Shown: positions 8,897 through 20,840, counted from the stretch's first letter. The stretch is 64,000 nucleotides of DNA from Streptomyces sp. SAJ15 (GCF_007595705.1 NZ_NISY01000015.1:1-64000), one strand, 5' to 3'. Made by a program: numbers and translations. The notes: a model not told the origin generated them from the letters alone.

Positions 8897-9835
8897 ATGG
8901 AGCTTCAGCAGATGCGCTACGTCGTCGCCGTCGCCGAGACCAACAGCTTCACCCGGGCGGCCGAACGATGTCTCGTCGTCCAGTCGGCCCTCAGCCACCA
9001 AATCGCGCGCCTGGAAAAGGAACTGGGCGCCCGGCTCTTCGAGCGCACGAGCCGCCGGGTGCGGCTGACGCCGGCCGGCGCGGCGTTCCTCCCGGCGGCC
9101 CGTCAGTGTCTGGACGCCGCCGAGCGGGCGGCCGCCGAGGTCGCCGCGGCTGTCGGGGAGGTGCGCGGACGGCTCGCCGTGGGCCTGATCCCCAGCGTCG
9201 CCGCGGTGGACATCCCCGGCGCCCTCCGTGACTTCCACCGGCAGTACCCCGACGTGCGCATCAGCCTGCGCGTGGGCGCGAGCGAGGAGCTCGTCGAACA
9301 GGTCAGGGAAGGGGCCATCGACGTGGCCTTCCTCGGGCTGCCGACCACAGCGCGGCCCCAGGGTGTCAACGCCCGTGAACTCGCCCGGGATCGGCTCGTC
9401 GCCGTGGTCGCGCCAGACCACCCCCTCGCCGAGGAACCGGCTGTCGACCTGCGCAGGCTCTCCTCCGAGGTGTTCGTGGACCTGCCGGCCAAGACAGCCG
9501 GACGAGTCCAGTCCGACCTGGCCTTCTCGGCCGCCGGTATCAGCCGTGACGTCGCCTTCGAGGTGACCAACGCCGACTATCTGGCTCGACTGGTCGGGCA
9601 GGGCCTCGGCGTCGCCATGCTTCCCTCCGCCTACGTGCGTCAGCTCACCGGCGTGACCACCGTCGAGGTCACCGACGCTCCGGCCCGCGTGGAATACGCC
9701 ATCTGGAGCCGCGTCAGCCGCACGCCGGCGGCGACCGCCTTCCTCGCCGTTCTCGACATCCCCGCCACGCCCGACTCGGAAGAAGACCCGGTTATCCACG
9801 GCGGTGGCGGCCGCCGCCCCCGCCGGTCACAGTAG
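8897..9835 (+). CDS. LysR-family transcriptional regulator
   Basis: 312 residues from ATG 8897. The N-terminal winged helix-turn-helix reads MRYVVAVAETNSFTRAAERC then QSALSHQIARLEKELGARLFER, textbook LysR. The effector domain (about 90-300) follows. No good ribosome site precedes the ATG, and the transcript may be leaderless. It probably controls the divergent EamA exporter. The stop lies 4 bases before the comF start, so comF may be co-transcribed. Confidence 0.93.
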   Translation: MELQQMRYVVAVAETNSFTRAAERCLVVQSALSHQIARLEKELGARLFERTSRRVRLTPAGAAFLPAARQCLDAAERAAAEVAAAVGEVRGRLAVGLIPSVAAVDIPGALRDFHRQYPDVRISLRVGASEELVEQVREGAIDVAFLGLPTTARPQGVNARELARDRLVAVVAPDHPLAEEPAVDLRRLSSEVFVDLPAKTAGRVQSDLAFSAAGISRDVAFEVTNADYLARLVGQGLGVAMLPSAYVRQLTGVTTVEVTDAPARVEYAIWSRVSRTPAATAFLAVLDIPATPDSEEDPVIHGGGGRRPRRSQ

Positions 9836-9839
9836 AGCC

Positions 9840-10745
9840 ATGCGGGGGTGGTGGCCGGAGATCGTCGGCCTGGTGCTGCCGACCGGGTGCGCGGGCTGCG
9901 GCCGGCCACGTACCGGGTTGTGCGAACGGTGCCGCGCGCTGCTGTACGAGGCGCGGGCCCGGCGCGTCCGACCCCACCCCGTGCCTGCCGGCCTGCCCGC
10001 CGTCCATGCGGCGGTGCCGTACGAGGACGAGGCGCGGGCGGTCCTGCTCGCCCACAAGGAGCGCGGGGCCCGCTGGCTGGCCCGACCGCTGGGGGCTGCC
10101 CTGGCAGGGGCCGTGCGAGCCGCCCAGGAGGCATCGCGGGGGGTGGGAGGGGTGGGGGTGGGGGGAGGCCCCCGCAATGGCGTAGGGACCCTTCTCCTCG
10201 TCCCCGTCCCCTCGACCCCTCGCGCCGTGGCCGCCCGGGGGCACGATCCGGTGCGGCGGATCGCGCTGGCGGCGGCGGGGGCGCTGCGGCGGGAGGGGGT
10301 GGCCGCGCGGGTGCTGTCGGTGCTGCGGCAGCGGCGGCCGGTCACGGACCAGTCGGGGCTGGGGGCCGACGAGCGGCGGTGGAATCTGGCGGGGGCACTG
10401 GGGGTGCCGCCGGGCGCCGGGCGGCTGCTCACGGCCGGCCGGGTGGTGCTGGTGGACGACCTGATGACGACGGGGGCCTCGCTGGCCGAGGCGGCGCGCG
10501 CGGTCACGGCGGCCGTCGCGGCGGGAGACGCGGGGGGAGACGACGGGGCGGGGGCCGGGGCGGCCGGGACCGGGAAGACGAGGGTCGGCGCAGCCGTGTC
10601 GGCGGCCGGCGACGGGGGGACGAGGGCCGCCGACGCCGTGTCGGGGGCCGGGGCGGCGGCGGGGTCGGGCGGGGCCGAACGGGTGGTGCTGGGGGCCGCG
10701 GTGATCGCCGCACCAGCGGTTGCGTTCGAAATCAACCGGAACTGA
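9840..10745 (+). CDS. ComF-family amidophosphoribosyltransferase-like protein
   Basis: 301 residues. The N-terminal zinc knuckle has C17-x2-C20 and C28-x2-C31, followed by a phosphoribosyltransferase fold with the PRPP loop VVLVDDLMTTGAS near 200-213. ComF acts in DNA uptake in competent bacteria; in streptomycetes its role is unclear. The protein is about 60 residues longer than usual because a Gly/Ala-rich low-complexity stretch is inserted between the PRPP-loop helix and the final strand (AERVVLGAAVI). The start ATG 9840 is preferred over an in-frame ATG at 9804 that lies inside the LysR gene. Confidence 0.88.
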   Translation: MRGWWPEIVGLVLPTGCAGCGRPRTGLCERCRALLYEARARRVRPHPVPAGLPAVHAAVPYEDEARAVLLAHKERGARWLARPLGAALAGAVRAAQEASRGVGGVGVGGGPRNGVGTLLLVPVPSTPRAVAARGHDPVRRIALAAAGALRREGVAARVLSVLRQRRPVTDQSGLGADERRWNLAGALGVPPGAGRLLTAGRVVLVDDLMTTGASLAEAARAVTAAVAAGDAGGDDGAGAGAAGTGKTRVGAAVSAAGDGGTRAADAVSGAGAAAGSGGAERVVLGAAVIAAPAVAFEINRN

Positions 10746-11064
10746 AATGGAACGTAGATCGTTGCAGGTAGTGAAGGAGGCCCAGCAGCCGACCGGAGGT
10801 ACGGGCCGGTAAGGGGTGCCGACTTCGGCTCAAGAGAGCTATGTTCGGTTGTGAGGAATGGCAGGCGCTATGCCTCTTATCTCCGCTTGGCGTGCTTTGT
10901 GATCTTTTTGCGAACCGCGAAAAGGTGGGGTTGGGATCTTGGTCATGGGGGAGGAGGAGGTGAAAGCCGCCAAGCTGGTGGCTCCGGAAATCTCCGGGGC
11001 CTAGTGCAGCAAGGGACGCGCTCCGCCGTTCCGACGTCGGAGCCACCCGGGAACGGAGTTCTGC
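10746..11064 (+). promoter_or_regulatory. Long hpf upstream region with possible leader peptide
   Basis: 319 bases without a clear gene. Visible items are a small hairpin GCCGA-ct-TCGGC near 10820, a purine-rich GGGGGAGGAGGAGG stretch at 10947-10960, and a hairpin GCTCCGG/CCGGGGC at 10981-11000. A short frame of 19 codons (ATG 10945, or GTG 10960, to TAG 11004; MGEEEVKAAKLVAPEISGA) spans the purine stretch. hpf genes are stress- and ppGpp-controlled in streptomycetes, so a long regulated leader is plausible, but nothing here proves it. Confidence 0.35.
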
Positions 11065-11751
11065 GTGGACATCGTCGTCAAGGGCCGCAAGACAGAGGTG
11101 CCCGAGCGGTTCCGGAAGCACGTGGCCGAGAAGCTGAAGCTGGACAAGATCCAGAAGCTCGACGGCAAGGTGATCAGCCTGGACGTCGAGGTGTCCAAGG
11201 AACACAACCCCCGGCAGGCCGACCGCTCCGACCGAGTGGAGATCACCCTGCGCTCCCGTGGACCGGTGATCCGGGCGGAGGCTGCGGCCGCCGATCCGTA
11301 CGTAGCGCTGGACCTGGCGGCGAGCAAGCTGGAGGCGCGCATGCGAAAGCAGCACGACAAGCGCCATACACGACGTGGAAACGGCCGGATTCCGGCGAGC
11401 GACGTGGCCGCCGCGGTTCCGGAAGCGGCCCGCATCAACGGCACCGGCGAGCTTGCCGCCGTCGCCGAGCAGGCCGTGCCGACCACCAGGATGGGCCCCC
11501 TTGAGGTCAAGGGCGAAGGCCCCCTGGTCGTGCGGGAGAAGACGCACGCGGCGTCCCCGATGCCGCTCGACCAGGCTCTGTACGAGATGGAGTTGGTCGG
11601 GCACGACTTCTATCTCTTCGTCGACTCCGACACCAAGCAGCCCAGCGTCGTCTACCGGCGCCACGCCTACGACTACGGCGTGATTCACCTGGAAACCGAG
11701 GCGTTCGTCGGTGAGGAGGCCGGCGGAGCGGGCGGTTCGCTCGGCGGCTGA
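11065..11751 (+). CDS. hpf: Long-form ribosome hibernation promoting factor
   Basis: 228 residues from GTG 11065, with ACGGAG upstream. The N-terminal HPF/RaiA domain (1-105) starts MDIVVKGRKTEVPERF and binds the 30S decoding region. An Ala-rich linker follows, and a C-terminal dimerisation domain (about 160-212) with PMPLDQALYEMEL and YDYGVIHLETE makes this the long form that forms 100S ribosome dimers in stationary phase. A shorter Gly/Ala tail ends it. The position after comF and before a NarL regulator is conserved in streptomycetes. Confidence 0.96.
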   Translation: MDIVVKGRKTEVPERFRKHVAEKLKLDKIQKLDGKVISLDVEVSKEHNPRQADRSDRVEITLRSRGPVIRAEAAAADPYVALDLAASKLEARMRKQHDKRHTRRGNGRIPASDVAAAVPEAARINGTGELAAVAEQAVPTTRMGPLEVKGEGPLVVREKTHAASPMPLDQALYEMELVGHDFYLFVDSDTKQPSVVYRRHAYDYGVIHLETEAFVGEEAGGAGGSLGG

Positions 11752-12030
11752 CCGAAGGTGACCGGTGCGGCCGGACCGGTGATCCGGTCCGGCCTCGCCG
11801 TCCGCCGGTCGCACCGGCCGTCGAGCCGATGCACGAGGGTGGTGCCCCGGGGTGCGTGCGCGCCCCCGGGGCACCACTGCGCGCCGACGGAAGCACCACC
11901 CCGCGGCCCGGGCATGAAATCATGGCTGACGGTGGCAACCCGCGTACGGACCGGAAGGGTTGACACCGCACGGCACGGTGCACAGCGCATCGTGCGGACC
12001 GCAGGGCCATGGCCTTCAGGGGGAGGAACG

Positions 12031-12774
12031 ATGGCGGACAGCTTCGGGCCCGTGTCCCGTGACGACGGCGATCGCGGCGTCGGCACGGGAACGGACGGGG
12101 GCGCGTCGCGCAAGGAGCCGATCCGGGTGCTCGTGGTCGACGACCACGCGCTCTTCCGGCGTGGGCTGGAGATCGTCCTCGCCCAGGAGGAGGACATCCA
12201 GGTCGTCGGTGAGGCGGGAGACGGCGCGGAGGCGGTCGACAAGGCCGCCGATCTGCTGCCCGACATCGTGCTGATGGACGTCCGGATGCCCAAGCGCGGC
12301 GGCATCGAGGCATGCACCTCCATCAAGGAGGTGGCACCCAGCGCGAAGATCATCATGCTGACGATCAGCGATGAGGAGGCCGACCTCTACGACGCGATCA
12401 AGGCCGGGGCGACGGGCTATCTGCTCAAGGAGATCTCCACCGACGAGGTCTCCACCGCGATCCGCGCGGTCGCCGACGGACAGTCGCAGATCAGCCCCTC
12501 CATGGCGTCCAAGCTCCTCACCGAGTTCAAGTCCATGATCCAGCGCACCGACGAGCGGCGGCTGGTCCCGGCGCCCCGGCTCACCGACCGTGAGCTGGAG
12601 GTCCTCAAGCTGGTGGCCACCGGCATGAACAACCGGGACATCGCCAAGGAGCTCTTCATCTCCGAGAACACGGTGAAGAACCACGTCCGCAACATCCTGG
12701 AGAAGCTCCAGCTGCACTCCCGGATGGAGGCCGTGGTGTACGCGATGCGGGAGAAGATCCTCGAGATCCGCTGA
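12031..12774 (+). CDS. NarL/LuxR-family response regulator (orphan)
   Basis: 247 residues with GGGAGG just upstream of the ATG. A 28-residue acidic/Gly-rich extension precedes the receiver, which has DD at 37-38, phospho-acceptor D83 in VLMDVRMP, and Lys in YLLKEIS. The C-terminal LuxR helix-turn-helix reads LTDRELEVLKLVATGMNNRDIAKELFISENTVKNH. No sensor kinase lies beside it, so it is an orphan. The 279-base gap before it probably carries its own promoter. Nearness to hpf suggests stress or dormancy control, by analogy with DevR-type regulators. Confidence 0.93.
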   Translation: MADSFGPVSRDDGDRGVGTGTDGGASRKEPIRVLVVDDHALFRRGLEIVLAQEEDIQVVGEAGDGAEAVDKAADLLPDIVLMDVRMPKRGGIEACTSIKEVAPSAKIIMLTISDEEADLYDAIKAGATGYLLKEISTDEVSTAIRAVADGQSQISPSMASKLLTEFKSMIQRTDERRLVPAPRLTDRELEVLKLVATGMNNRDIAKELFISENTVKNHVRNILEKLQLHSRMEAVVYAMREKILEIR

Positions 12775-12781
12775 GCCCGCG

Positions 12782-12808
12782 TCCGTCGTCGGGCGCCCGC
12801 CGGACGGA
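12782..12808. terminator. Candidate bidirectional hairpin between convergent genes
   Basis: TCCGTC at 12782-12787 pairs with GACGGA at 12803-12808 around a GC-rich centre containing GGGCGCCC. It lies 8 bases after the response-regulator stop, in the gap before the convergent minus-strand gene. There is no T run, which is common for streptomycete terminators. Confidence 0.4.
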
Positions 12809-12889
12809 GCACCGCGGCGGCGCGGTCCCGGAGTGCCCCTGCCGGAGTGCCCCTGTCCGAGCGACTCGCCGAGCCCGGGGGTACGGCCG

Positions 12890-14080
12890 TCAGTTGAGCT
12901 CCGCCACGGCCGCGAGGAGGGCCGGCGCCAGTCGGGTCTGGTCGACGCGCTCGATCCGCACGGCGTCACAGCCCACCCATTCGGCCGCCTCCCGCAGCGC
13001 CCGAGCCATGGGGCGTACGGCTTTCGCGGTCTCCAACGACACCTGACGAGCCACCAGCGTCCTGCCCTCGCGGGCCGGGTCGACCCGGCCCAGCAGTCGC
13101 CCGCCGGACAGCAGCGGCATCGCGAAGTACCCGTAGACCCGCTTGGGCTTGGGCACATACGCCTCCAGCCGATGGCTGAAGCCGAAGATCCGCTCCGTGC
13201 GGGCCCGGTCCCATATGAGGGAGTCGAACGGCGACAGCAGCGTGGTGCGGTGCCTGCCGCCCGGCTTGGCCGACTCCGCCTCCAGCGCCTCCGGGTCCGC
13301 CCAGGCCGGTTTTCCCCACCCCTCGACCTCTACCGGGACCAGCCCGGTGGCCGGGAGCACCGCGTCCACCTGCTCGCCCTTGAGCCGGTGGTAGTCGGCC
13401 AGGTCCGCGCGAGTGGCCACACCGAGCGACTGCCCGGCCAGCCGCACCAGCCGCCGCAGGCACTCGGCGTCGTCGAGGTCGTCGTGCAGCAGCGCCTCCG
13501 GCACCGCGCGTTCGGCCAGGTCGTAGACGCGCTTCCAGCCGCGCCGCTCGACGCACACCACCTCGCCGTACATCAGGGCCCGTTCGACGGCGACCTTCGC
13601 CGCCGACCAGTCCCACCACGGGCCCCCGTTCTTCGCGCCGCCCAGCTCCGTCGCGGTCAGCGGCCCCTCCGCGTGGAGCTGCTTGATCACCGACTCGTAC
13701 GCCCCGTCCGGCAGGTCGTGGCCCCACTGCGGGTGGTCGCGGTAGGCGCGGCGGCGGAAGGCGAAGTGCGGCCACTCCTCGATGGGCAGCACACACGCCG
13801 CGTGCGACCAGTACTCGAAGCTGTGTGCCCCGGTCCAGTAGGCCGACTCCACGGCCCCGCGGCCGACCGCGCCCAGTCGCGCGTACGGCACCAGCTCGTG
13901 CGAGCGTGCCAGTACGGAGATCGTGTCGAGCTGGACCGCGCCGAGGTGCCGCAGCAGCCCGCGCACCCCGGCCCTGCGGTCGGGGGCGCCCAGCATGCCC
14001 TGGGAGCGCAGCGCGATGCGACGTGCCTCATCGGCCGAGAGAGTGACGACAACGGAGGCGCCGGCGGCAGTACTCGTCAT
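12890..14080 (-). CDS. YcaQ/AlkX-type winged-helix DNA glycosylase family protein
   Basis: 396 residues. The family hallmark Q-x-D appears as Q50-L-D52 in GAVQLDTISVLARSHELV, followed by the winged-helix tandem region; DNA crosslink glycosylases such as E. coli YcaQ use this catalytic motif. Later motifs include SPFDSLIWDRARTERIFGF and VYGYFAMPLL. It likely removes alkylated or crosslinked bases. The start at ATG 14080 (MTSTAAG) is preferred; an in-frame start at 14113 would add 11 residues. The gene is monocistronic and convergent with the response regulator. Confidence 0.88.
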   Translation of the reverse strand: MTSTAAGASVVVTLSADEARRIALRSQGMLGAPDRRAGVRGLLRHLGAVQLDTISVLARSHELVPYARLGAVGRGAVESAYWTGAHSFEYWSHAACVLPIEEWPHFAFRRRAYRDHPQWGHDLPDGAYESVIKQLHAEGPLTATELGGAKNGGPWWDWSAAKVAVERALMYGEVVCVERRGWKRVYDLAERAVPEALLHDDLDDAECLRRLVRLAGQSLGVATRADLADYHRLKGEQVDAVLPATGLVPVEVEGWGKPAWADPEALEAESAKPGGRHRTTLLSPFDSLIWDRARTERIFGFSHRLEAYVPKPKRVYGYFAMPLLSGGRLLGRVDPAREGRTLVARQVSLETAKAVRPMARALREAAEWVGCDAVRIERVDQTRLAPALLAAVAELN

Positions 14081-14293
14081 GGAGCACACCGTAGAGCCCA
14101 CCACTGACAACACCCGGACGGTCGGTGATCGGGGCAGGTCAGCGGCAGTGGGCGGCGCGGAGTGGCGGCTGCTGGGAGGGTGGCGGGGCTGGAGTCTCGG
14201 CGGGTCGGCGGGTCGGTGCGTCGGCGGCCCGGCGGGGCGTGTGCGGCGGGTCGGCGTCTCGACGGGGCGACCGGGGCGGCGCGCCGGCGTGCG

Positions 14294-14878
14294 TCAGGGC
14301 GCCGGCAGGTACGGGGTCGCGGACGGCCGGCCCCAGTCGGATGGCAGCAGGGAGCCGATCCAGGAGTCCCGCCGGGTGCCCTGGTACGGGATGCGGGCGC
14401 GCAGTGTCCCCTCCATCTGGAATCCGAGCTTCCGTGCGACGGCCAGGGAGCCCTCGTTGCCGACCTCGGCGAGCCACTCCAGCCGCTCCACACCCAGCTC
14501 GGCGAAGGCCCAGTCCACCATGGTCCGAGCGGCCTCGACGGTGTAGCCGCGACCGCGGTGCTCCTTGGCGGTCCAGTAGCCCAGCTCCGCCCGTCGCTCC
14601 TCGGTGCCCGGCCCCGACAGCTGGAGCAGCCCCATCGCCCCGACCAGCGAGCCGGTGTCCTTGGTGACCACGGCCAGGTTGTAGCCGGAGTCCTCACGCC
14701 AGCCCTCCGGGCAGGTCTCTCCGATGAACTTCTCCGCGTGAGCGGGCGTGTACGGAGAGGGGACCGCCGTCCAGCGGGGGATCTCCGGGTCCTGGCAGGC
14801 CGCGGTGAGCGCGTCCGCGTCGGAGGGGGCGAAGGGGCGCAGTATCAGCCGTTCGGTGGTGAGGGTGACAGGCTCCAT
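14294..14878 (-). CDS. GNAT-family N-acetyltransferase (RimJ/RimL type)
   Basis: 194 residues from ATG 14878. The fold starts LTTERLILRPF, has the acetyl-CoA loop ELGYWTAKEHRGRGYTVEAA, and ends ARKLGFQMEGTLRARI, typical of RimJ/RimL-like acetyltransferases that modify N-terminal or small-molecule amines. It is divergent from secA. Upstream in-frame codons to 15028 exist but lack a ribosome site and show low-complexity sequence, so the shorter form is called. Confidence 0.9.
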   Translation of the reverse strand: MEPVTLTTERLILRPFAPSDADALTAACQDPEIPRWTAVPSPYTPAHAEKFIGETCPEGWREDSGYNLAVVTKDTGSLVGAMGLLQLSGPGTEERRAELGYWTAKEHRGRGYTVEAARTMVDWAFAELGVERLEWLAEVGNEGSLAVARKLGFQMEGTLRARIPYQGTRRDSWIGSLLPSDWGRPSATPYLPAP

Positions 14879-15207
14879 GGGTCGAGTCTGGTCGCTCGCC
14901 GCGCGGGAAGCGAGCGCTTTTCCGTGGGAGGCGGGCCGGCCCCGGCCGGGGGCCTGGGGGGCGACCGAGGGCGAGGCGGCCCCCGCGCGGCCGTCGGAGA
15001 GGAGGGTCGGGGCGCCTTGGCGGGGCACCTTATCCGTGCCTCACGCGTTGTCCTGGACGGGTGACACTCGACCTTCGTCCTGGCGGACCTCCCGGCGTGG
15101 CGGGGTCCTGTCTTACGATGGCCGTTGCGGCGGGGCCAGCGCCGCCTGATAATGCCGCGCCAGCGCACCCGACCGTGCCACGCCCGACCGGCAAGGAGCC
15201 AGCCTAA
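14879..15207. promoter_or_regulatory. Divergent region upstream of secA
   Basis: 329 bases between the GNAT gene and secA, with no convincing gene. TACGAT at 15114-15119 resembles an actinobacterial -10 box and would give a leader of about 80 bases before secA. A matching -35 is not obvious. The ribosome site AAGGAG lies at 15193-15198, about 9 bases before the GTG of secA. Confidence 0.45.
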
Positions 15208-18042
<2,835 letters not shown>

Positions 18043-18112
18043 CGGGCCGCCACCCGCGTCGACCGCCACCCGCGTCGACCGCCGCGCGGGGCGGCGCGCG
18101 ACAGCCGGGCGT

Positions 18113-18158
18113 ACGGGCCGGGCTCGGGCACCTCACGGGGTGCCCGGGCCCGGCCCGT
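18113..18158. terminator. Bidirectional terminator between secA and the Rv3235-family gene
   Basis: ACGGGCCGGG at 18113-18122 pairs with CCCGGCCCGT at 18149-18158, with a second internal stem GGGCAC/GTGCCC. It sits between converging genes. Just before it, a 16-bp unit (CGCCACCCGCGTCGAC) occurs twice in tandem at about 18048-18079. Confidence 0.75.
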
Positions 18159-18175
18159 CGCTCGTGGCGGGGTGG

Positions 18176-19171
18176 TCATCCGCGTGGTTCGGTGCCGCCG
18201 GCCGAGGGGCCGAGGTCGACGGCGGCACAGCGCCAGCGGGCGTCGGCGCCGAGCTCCAGCCGGAAGGCGAGCGCCACCAGCCGCCGGTTCCCGTAGGCGA
18301 TCAGCGCGTACGCCTCGATGACGCCCTCGCGCGGCCGGTACTCCCCGCACCGTTGGACGAAGGGCGCCTCGCGGAGCGTCCCGGGTGGGCGCAGCGGGGC
18401 CCGCGGCGCCAGCTCGACGAGCTGGTCGTAGGCGTCCGGTAGGGCGTGCCCCAGCAGCGTGTGCACGGGGCGTTGCCCGCTGAGGGTGAGCAGCAGCTGG
18501 TGTGCGAACCAGTAGCGCGGCAGTCGCTCGCGCTGCCGCCGGCGCACGGCGACGGCGGCGGAGCGCGCCACGGAGCTTCGGGAGGCGGGGGTGCGCGTCC
18601 GCGACGCGGGGGCGGGTGCCGAGACGGGCGCCGACGCGGCTGCGGTCGCTGTGGTGGGTGGGGCACTCGGTGGTCGTGGTGCCGATCGGGCGGACGCGGG
18701 GCGCCGCGAGTCGCGCCGACCGGGGGGCCCGCCACCGGGAGTGGGGCGTGCCGGCCCCTGGGTGGGCCCACGACGCGCCGCGGCCGCTCCCCGGGGCATA
18801 CGCACCGGCCCGGCGCCGCGGCCCGCGGCCTCGGCCGCCTGCGCCCGATGCGCGAGGGGGCCGTCGTCCGCCGCCGGGTCGCGGGGCGTGGCGGGGTTCC
18901 GGTCCGCCGGCCGCCCTCGCGGCGGGGTCTGTTCGCCGCGCGCCGCCGGACGGGGCGCGGCGTGGCCGGCGTCCGGCTCTGGGGTGTGCCCGGCACGGCT
19001 GCCGTCCGCCGCCGAAATCCGGTGTGTGGCCCGCTCCAAGGCGTCCCGCTCCCCGGCGTCCGGGTCCTCGTCCGCCACCCCGCCCCAGCGAGCCGCCGGG
19101 TTCCGGGGCGCGGGCGGCGGCGTCGTCTCGTCGGCGTCGCGACTCGCGTTGGTCGTGGGGATTCCGGTCAT
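18176..19171 (-). CDS. Rv3235-family protein
   Basis: 331 residues. The N-terminal 200 residues are low-complexity, rich in Pro, Ala, Arg and Asp. The conserved part is the C-terminal 110 residues, with RYWFAHQLLLTLSGQRPVHTLLGH, FVQRCGEYRPREGVIEAYALI and WRCAAVDLG; this is the Rv3235 family, of unknown function, found next to secA in Actinobacteria including mycobacteria. Start ATG 19171 is chosen over ATG 19177 because GGGAG lies 8 bases upstream of it. It converges with secA. Confidence 0.82.
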   Translation of the reverse strand: MTGIPTTNASRDADETTPPPAPRNPAARWGGVADEDPDAGERDALERATHRISAADGSRAGHTPEPDAGHAAPRPAARGEQTPPRGRPADRNPATPRDPAADDGPLAHRAQAAEAAGRGAGPVRMPRGAAAARRGPTQGPARPTPGGGPPGRRDSRRPASARSAPRPPSAPPTTATAAASAPVSAPAPASRTRTPASRSSVARSAAVAVRRRQRERLPRYWFAHQLLLTLSGQRPVHTLLGHALPDAYDQLVELAPRAPLRPPGTLREAPFVQRCGEYRPREGVIEAYALIAYGNRRLVALAFRLELGADARWRCAAVDLGPSAGGTEPRG

Positions 19172-19469
19172 GGTCATCGCTCCCGCACCTTCGGCCGGAC
19201 GCCCCGGGCGATACCGGCTAGTAACTTCGGTCGGGGGATCTTCTACCGACGCGTTCGCGAGTGGGACAAGGACGACGGCCCCCTTCCGGAGGCGGCGCGG
19301 GAGCTTCACCTATCAGGCGGTCCCACCGCCCCGATCGGGTGGCCGAGGCCGGTCTCGGCCTGTCCGGAAGCGGCTCCGAGCGCGGGGGCGCACTACCCCG
19401 AAGGGGGACGTGCGCCCGTATGCTGGCTGCGATCGTTAACTCCCCACAGCCTTGAGGAAAGCGGCAGCC

Positions 19470-19976
19470 ATGCGCGTCTACGTCCCCCTGACCCTCCCCG
19501 GTCTCGCCGAGGCGTACAAGACGGGCGAGCTGGGCCCCGCCCCGTTGGACGCCTTCGCCGTGACGCCCGCGCTGCGCGAGTGGTACGTGTCCGACGACAT
19601 CGAGGAGTTGGAGTACGCGGCGCTGAGTCGGGCGGCCCAGGCGTCGCTGCGGCTGCTGGCCGCCGACCCAGCCGCCGCCCGGCGCCGGGTCGTGGTGGCG
19701 GTGGACGTGGCCGACGGCGCCGCGGTGGCCAACCCCGAGCGCGGGCTGGACCACGCCGCGCTCGGCGAGGTGCGCATCACCTCCGCCGTGCGGCTGGCCA
19801 AGGCGGCCGCCGTGCACGTCGACGCCGGCGACGCCGAGGAGGACATCGCCGCGGCCGCGGCGGCGCTGGGCGCGGCCGACCAGGGCGACGACGACGCACG
19901 GTTCACCGTGGACGGCGCCGAGGACCACGAGCTGCTCTGGTACGCCACCCAGGAGATCCCCAACCTGATCGGGTGA
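19470..19976 (+). CDS. DUF6912-family protein
   Basis: 168 residues from ATG 19470, with GAGGAAAG nearby; a TTG at 19452 overlaps that site. It begins MRVYVPLTLPGLAEAY and contains ALREWYVSDDIEELEYAAL and acidic stretches near the C-terminus, ending LLWYATQEIPNL. I recognise it as a conserved actinobacterial protein (DUF6912) of unknown function. It is cytoplasmic with no membrane segment. The gap to the next gene is short and both are on the plus strand, so it may be co-expressed with the HAD hydrolase. Confidence 0.82.
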   Translation: MRVYVPLTLPGLAEAYKTGELGPAPLDAFAVTPALREWYVSDDIEELEYAALSRAAQASLRLLAADPAAARRRVVVAVDVADGAAVANPERGLDHAALGEVRITSAVRLAKAAAVHVDAGDAEEDIAAAAAALGAADQGDDDARFTVDGAEDHELLWYATQEIPNLIG

Positions 19977-20066
19977 GCGGGTTATCCCCAAGCGGGCGGT
20001 TTTCCACAGGTGACGGTCGTCACGACGCGGCCGCGACCGGTGGTCGGTACGGTCGAGGGCATGGGG

Positions 20067-20756
20067 ATGAAGCACGTGGCACACATCGTGTGGGACTGGA
20101 ACGGGACCCTCCTGCACGACATCGACACAGTGATCGCGGCGACCAACGCGTCGTTCGCCGAGATAGGGCTGGAGCCCATCACGCTGGAGCGCTACCGGGA
20201 CCTGTACTGCGTACCGGTTCCGCTGTTCTACGAGCGGCTGATGGGGCGGCTGCCCACCGACGCCGAGTGGCGGGTCATGGACGACGCGTTCCACCGGCAC
20301 TACTGGGCGCTGGCGGCCTCCGCCGGTCTGGCGACGGGCGCCAGGGAGCTGCTCGCCGACTGCCAGGCCGCCGGGCACACCCAGTCGCTGTGCTCGCTGG
20401 CGCCGCATGACCGGCTGGTGCCGCTGCTGCGGACATACGGGATCGAGGAACACTTCATCAGGGTGGACGGGCGGATCGGCGACAGCACCACCGGCAAGGC
20501 GGAGCAGATGGTGCGCCACCTGGCGGCGCTGCAAGGCGTGCCACCGGAGCGCGTGGTGGTCATCGGGGACGCCCTGGACGACGCGGTCGCGGCCGCTCAC
20601 GCGGGGGCGCACGCCGTGCTGTACACCGGCGGCTCGCACAGCCGGACCAGCCTCGCGAGCGCCGGGGTGCCGGTGGTGGACACGCTGGCGGAGGCCACAC
20701 AGGTCGCGGCGGAGCTGGTGTCGGGCCGGTCCGTGAACGGCTCGGCGGCCGGCTGA
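20067..20756 (+). CDS. HAD-superfamily hydrolase (phosphoglycolate-phosphatase-like)
   Basis: 229 residues from ATG 20067; ATG 20061 is the alternative. HAD motif I is DWNGTL, with the second acidic residue replaced by Asn, a variant seen in many HAD phosphatases of this type. Motif II Ser lies in SLCSLAPHD, motif III Lys in TTGKAEQM, and motif IV in GDALDDAVAA. A helical cap follows motif I. It likely dephosphorylates a small metabolite. Downstream is a short tandem-repeat stretch and then the convergent DJ-1 gene. Confidence 0.88.
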   Translation: MKHVAHIVWDWNGTLLHDIDTVIAATNASFAEIGLEPITLERYRDLYCVPVPLFYERLMGRLPTDAEWRVMDDAFHRHYWALAASAGLATGARELLADCQAAGHTQSLCSLAPHDRLVPLLRTYGIEEHFIRVDGRIGDSTTGKAEQMVRHLAALQGVPPERVVVIGDALDDAVAAAHAGAHAVLYTGGSHSRTSLASAGVPVVDTLAEATQVAAELVSGRSVNGSAAG

Positions 20757-20809
20757 GCCACGCGGCCTCGCACGCCGGCTGAGACCTCGGACGATGCACC
20801 ACCGGCTGA

Positions 20810-20840
20810 CCGGGCTGACCGGGCTGACCGGGCTGACGGG
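20810..20840 (+). repeat. 9-bp tandem repeat (CCGGGCTGA)
   Basis: Three exact copies of CCGGGCTGA run from 20810 to 20836, with a degenerate copy on each side. The surrounding gap (20757-21007) is rich in related GGCTG and CCGGGCCGCC runs and carries no gene. Confidence 0.7.

Noticed and set aside
20067..20100. Asn in HAD motif I as a sign of inactivation
   Set aside because: DWNGT is a common natural variant among phosphoglycolate-phosphatase-like HAD proteins, so it is no evidence of loss here.
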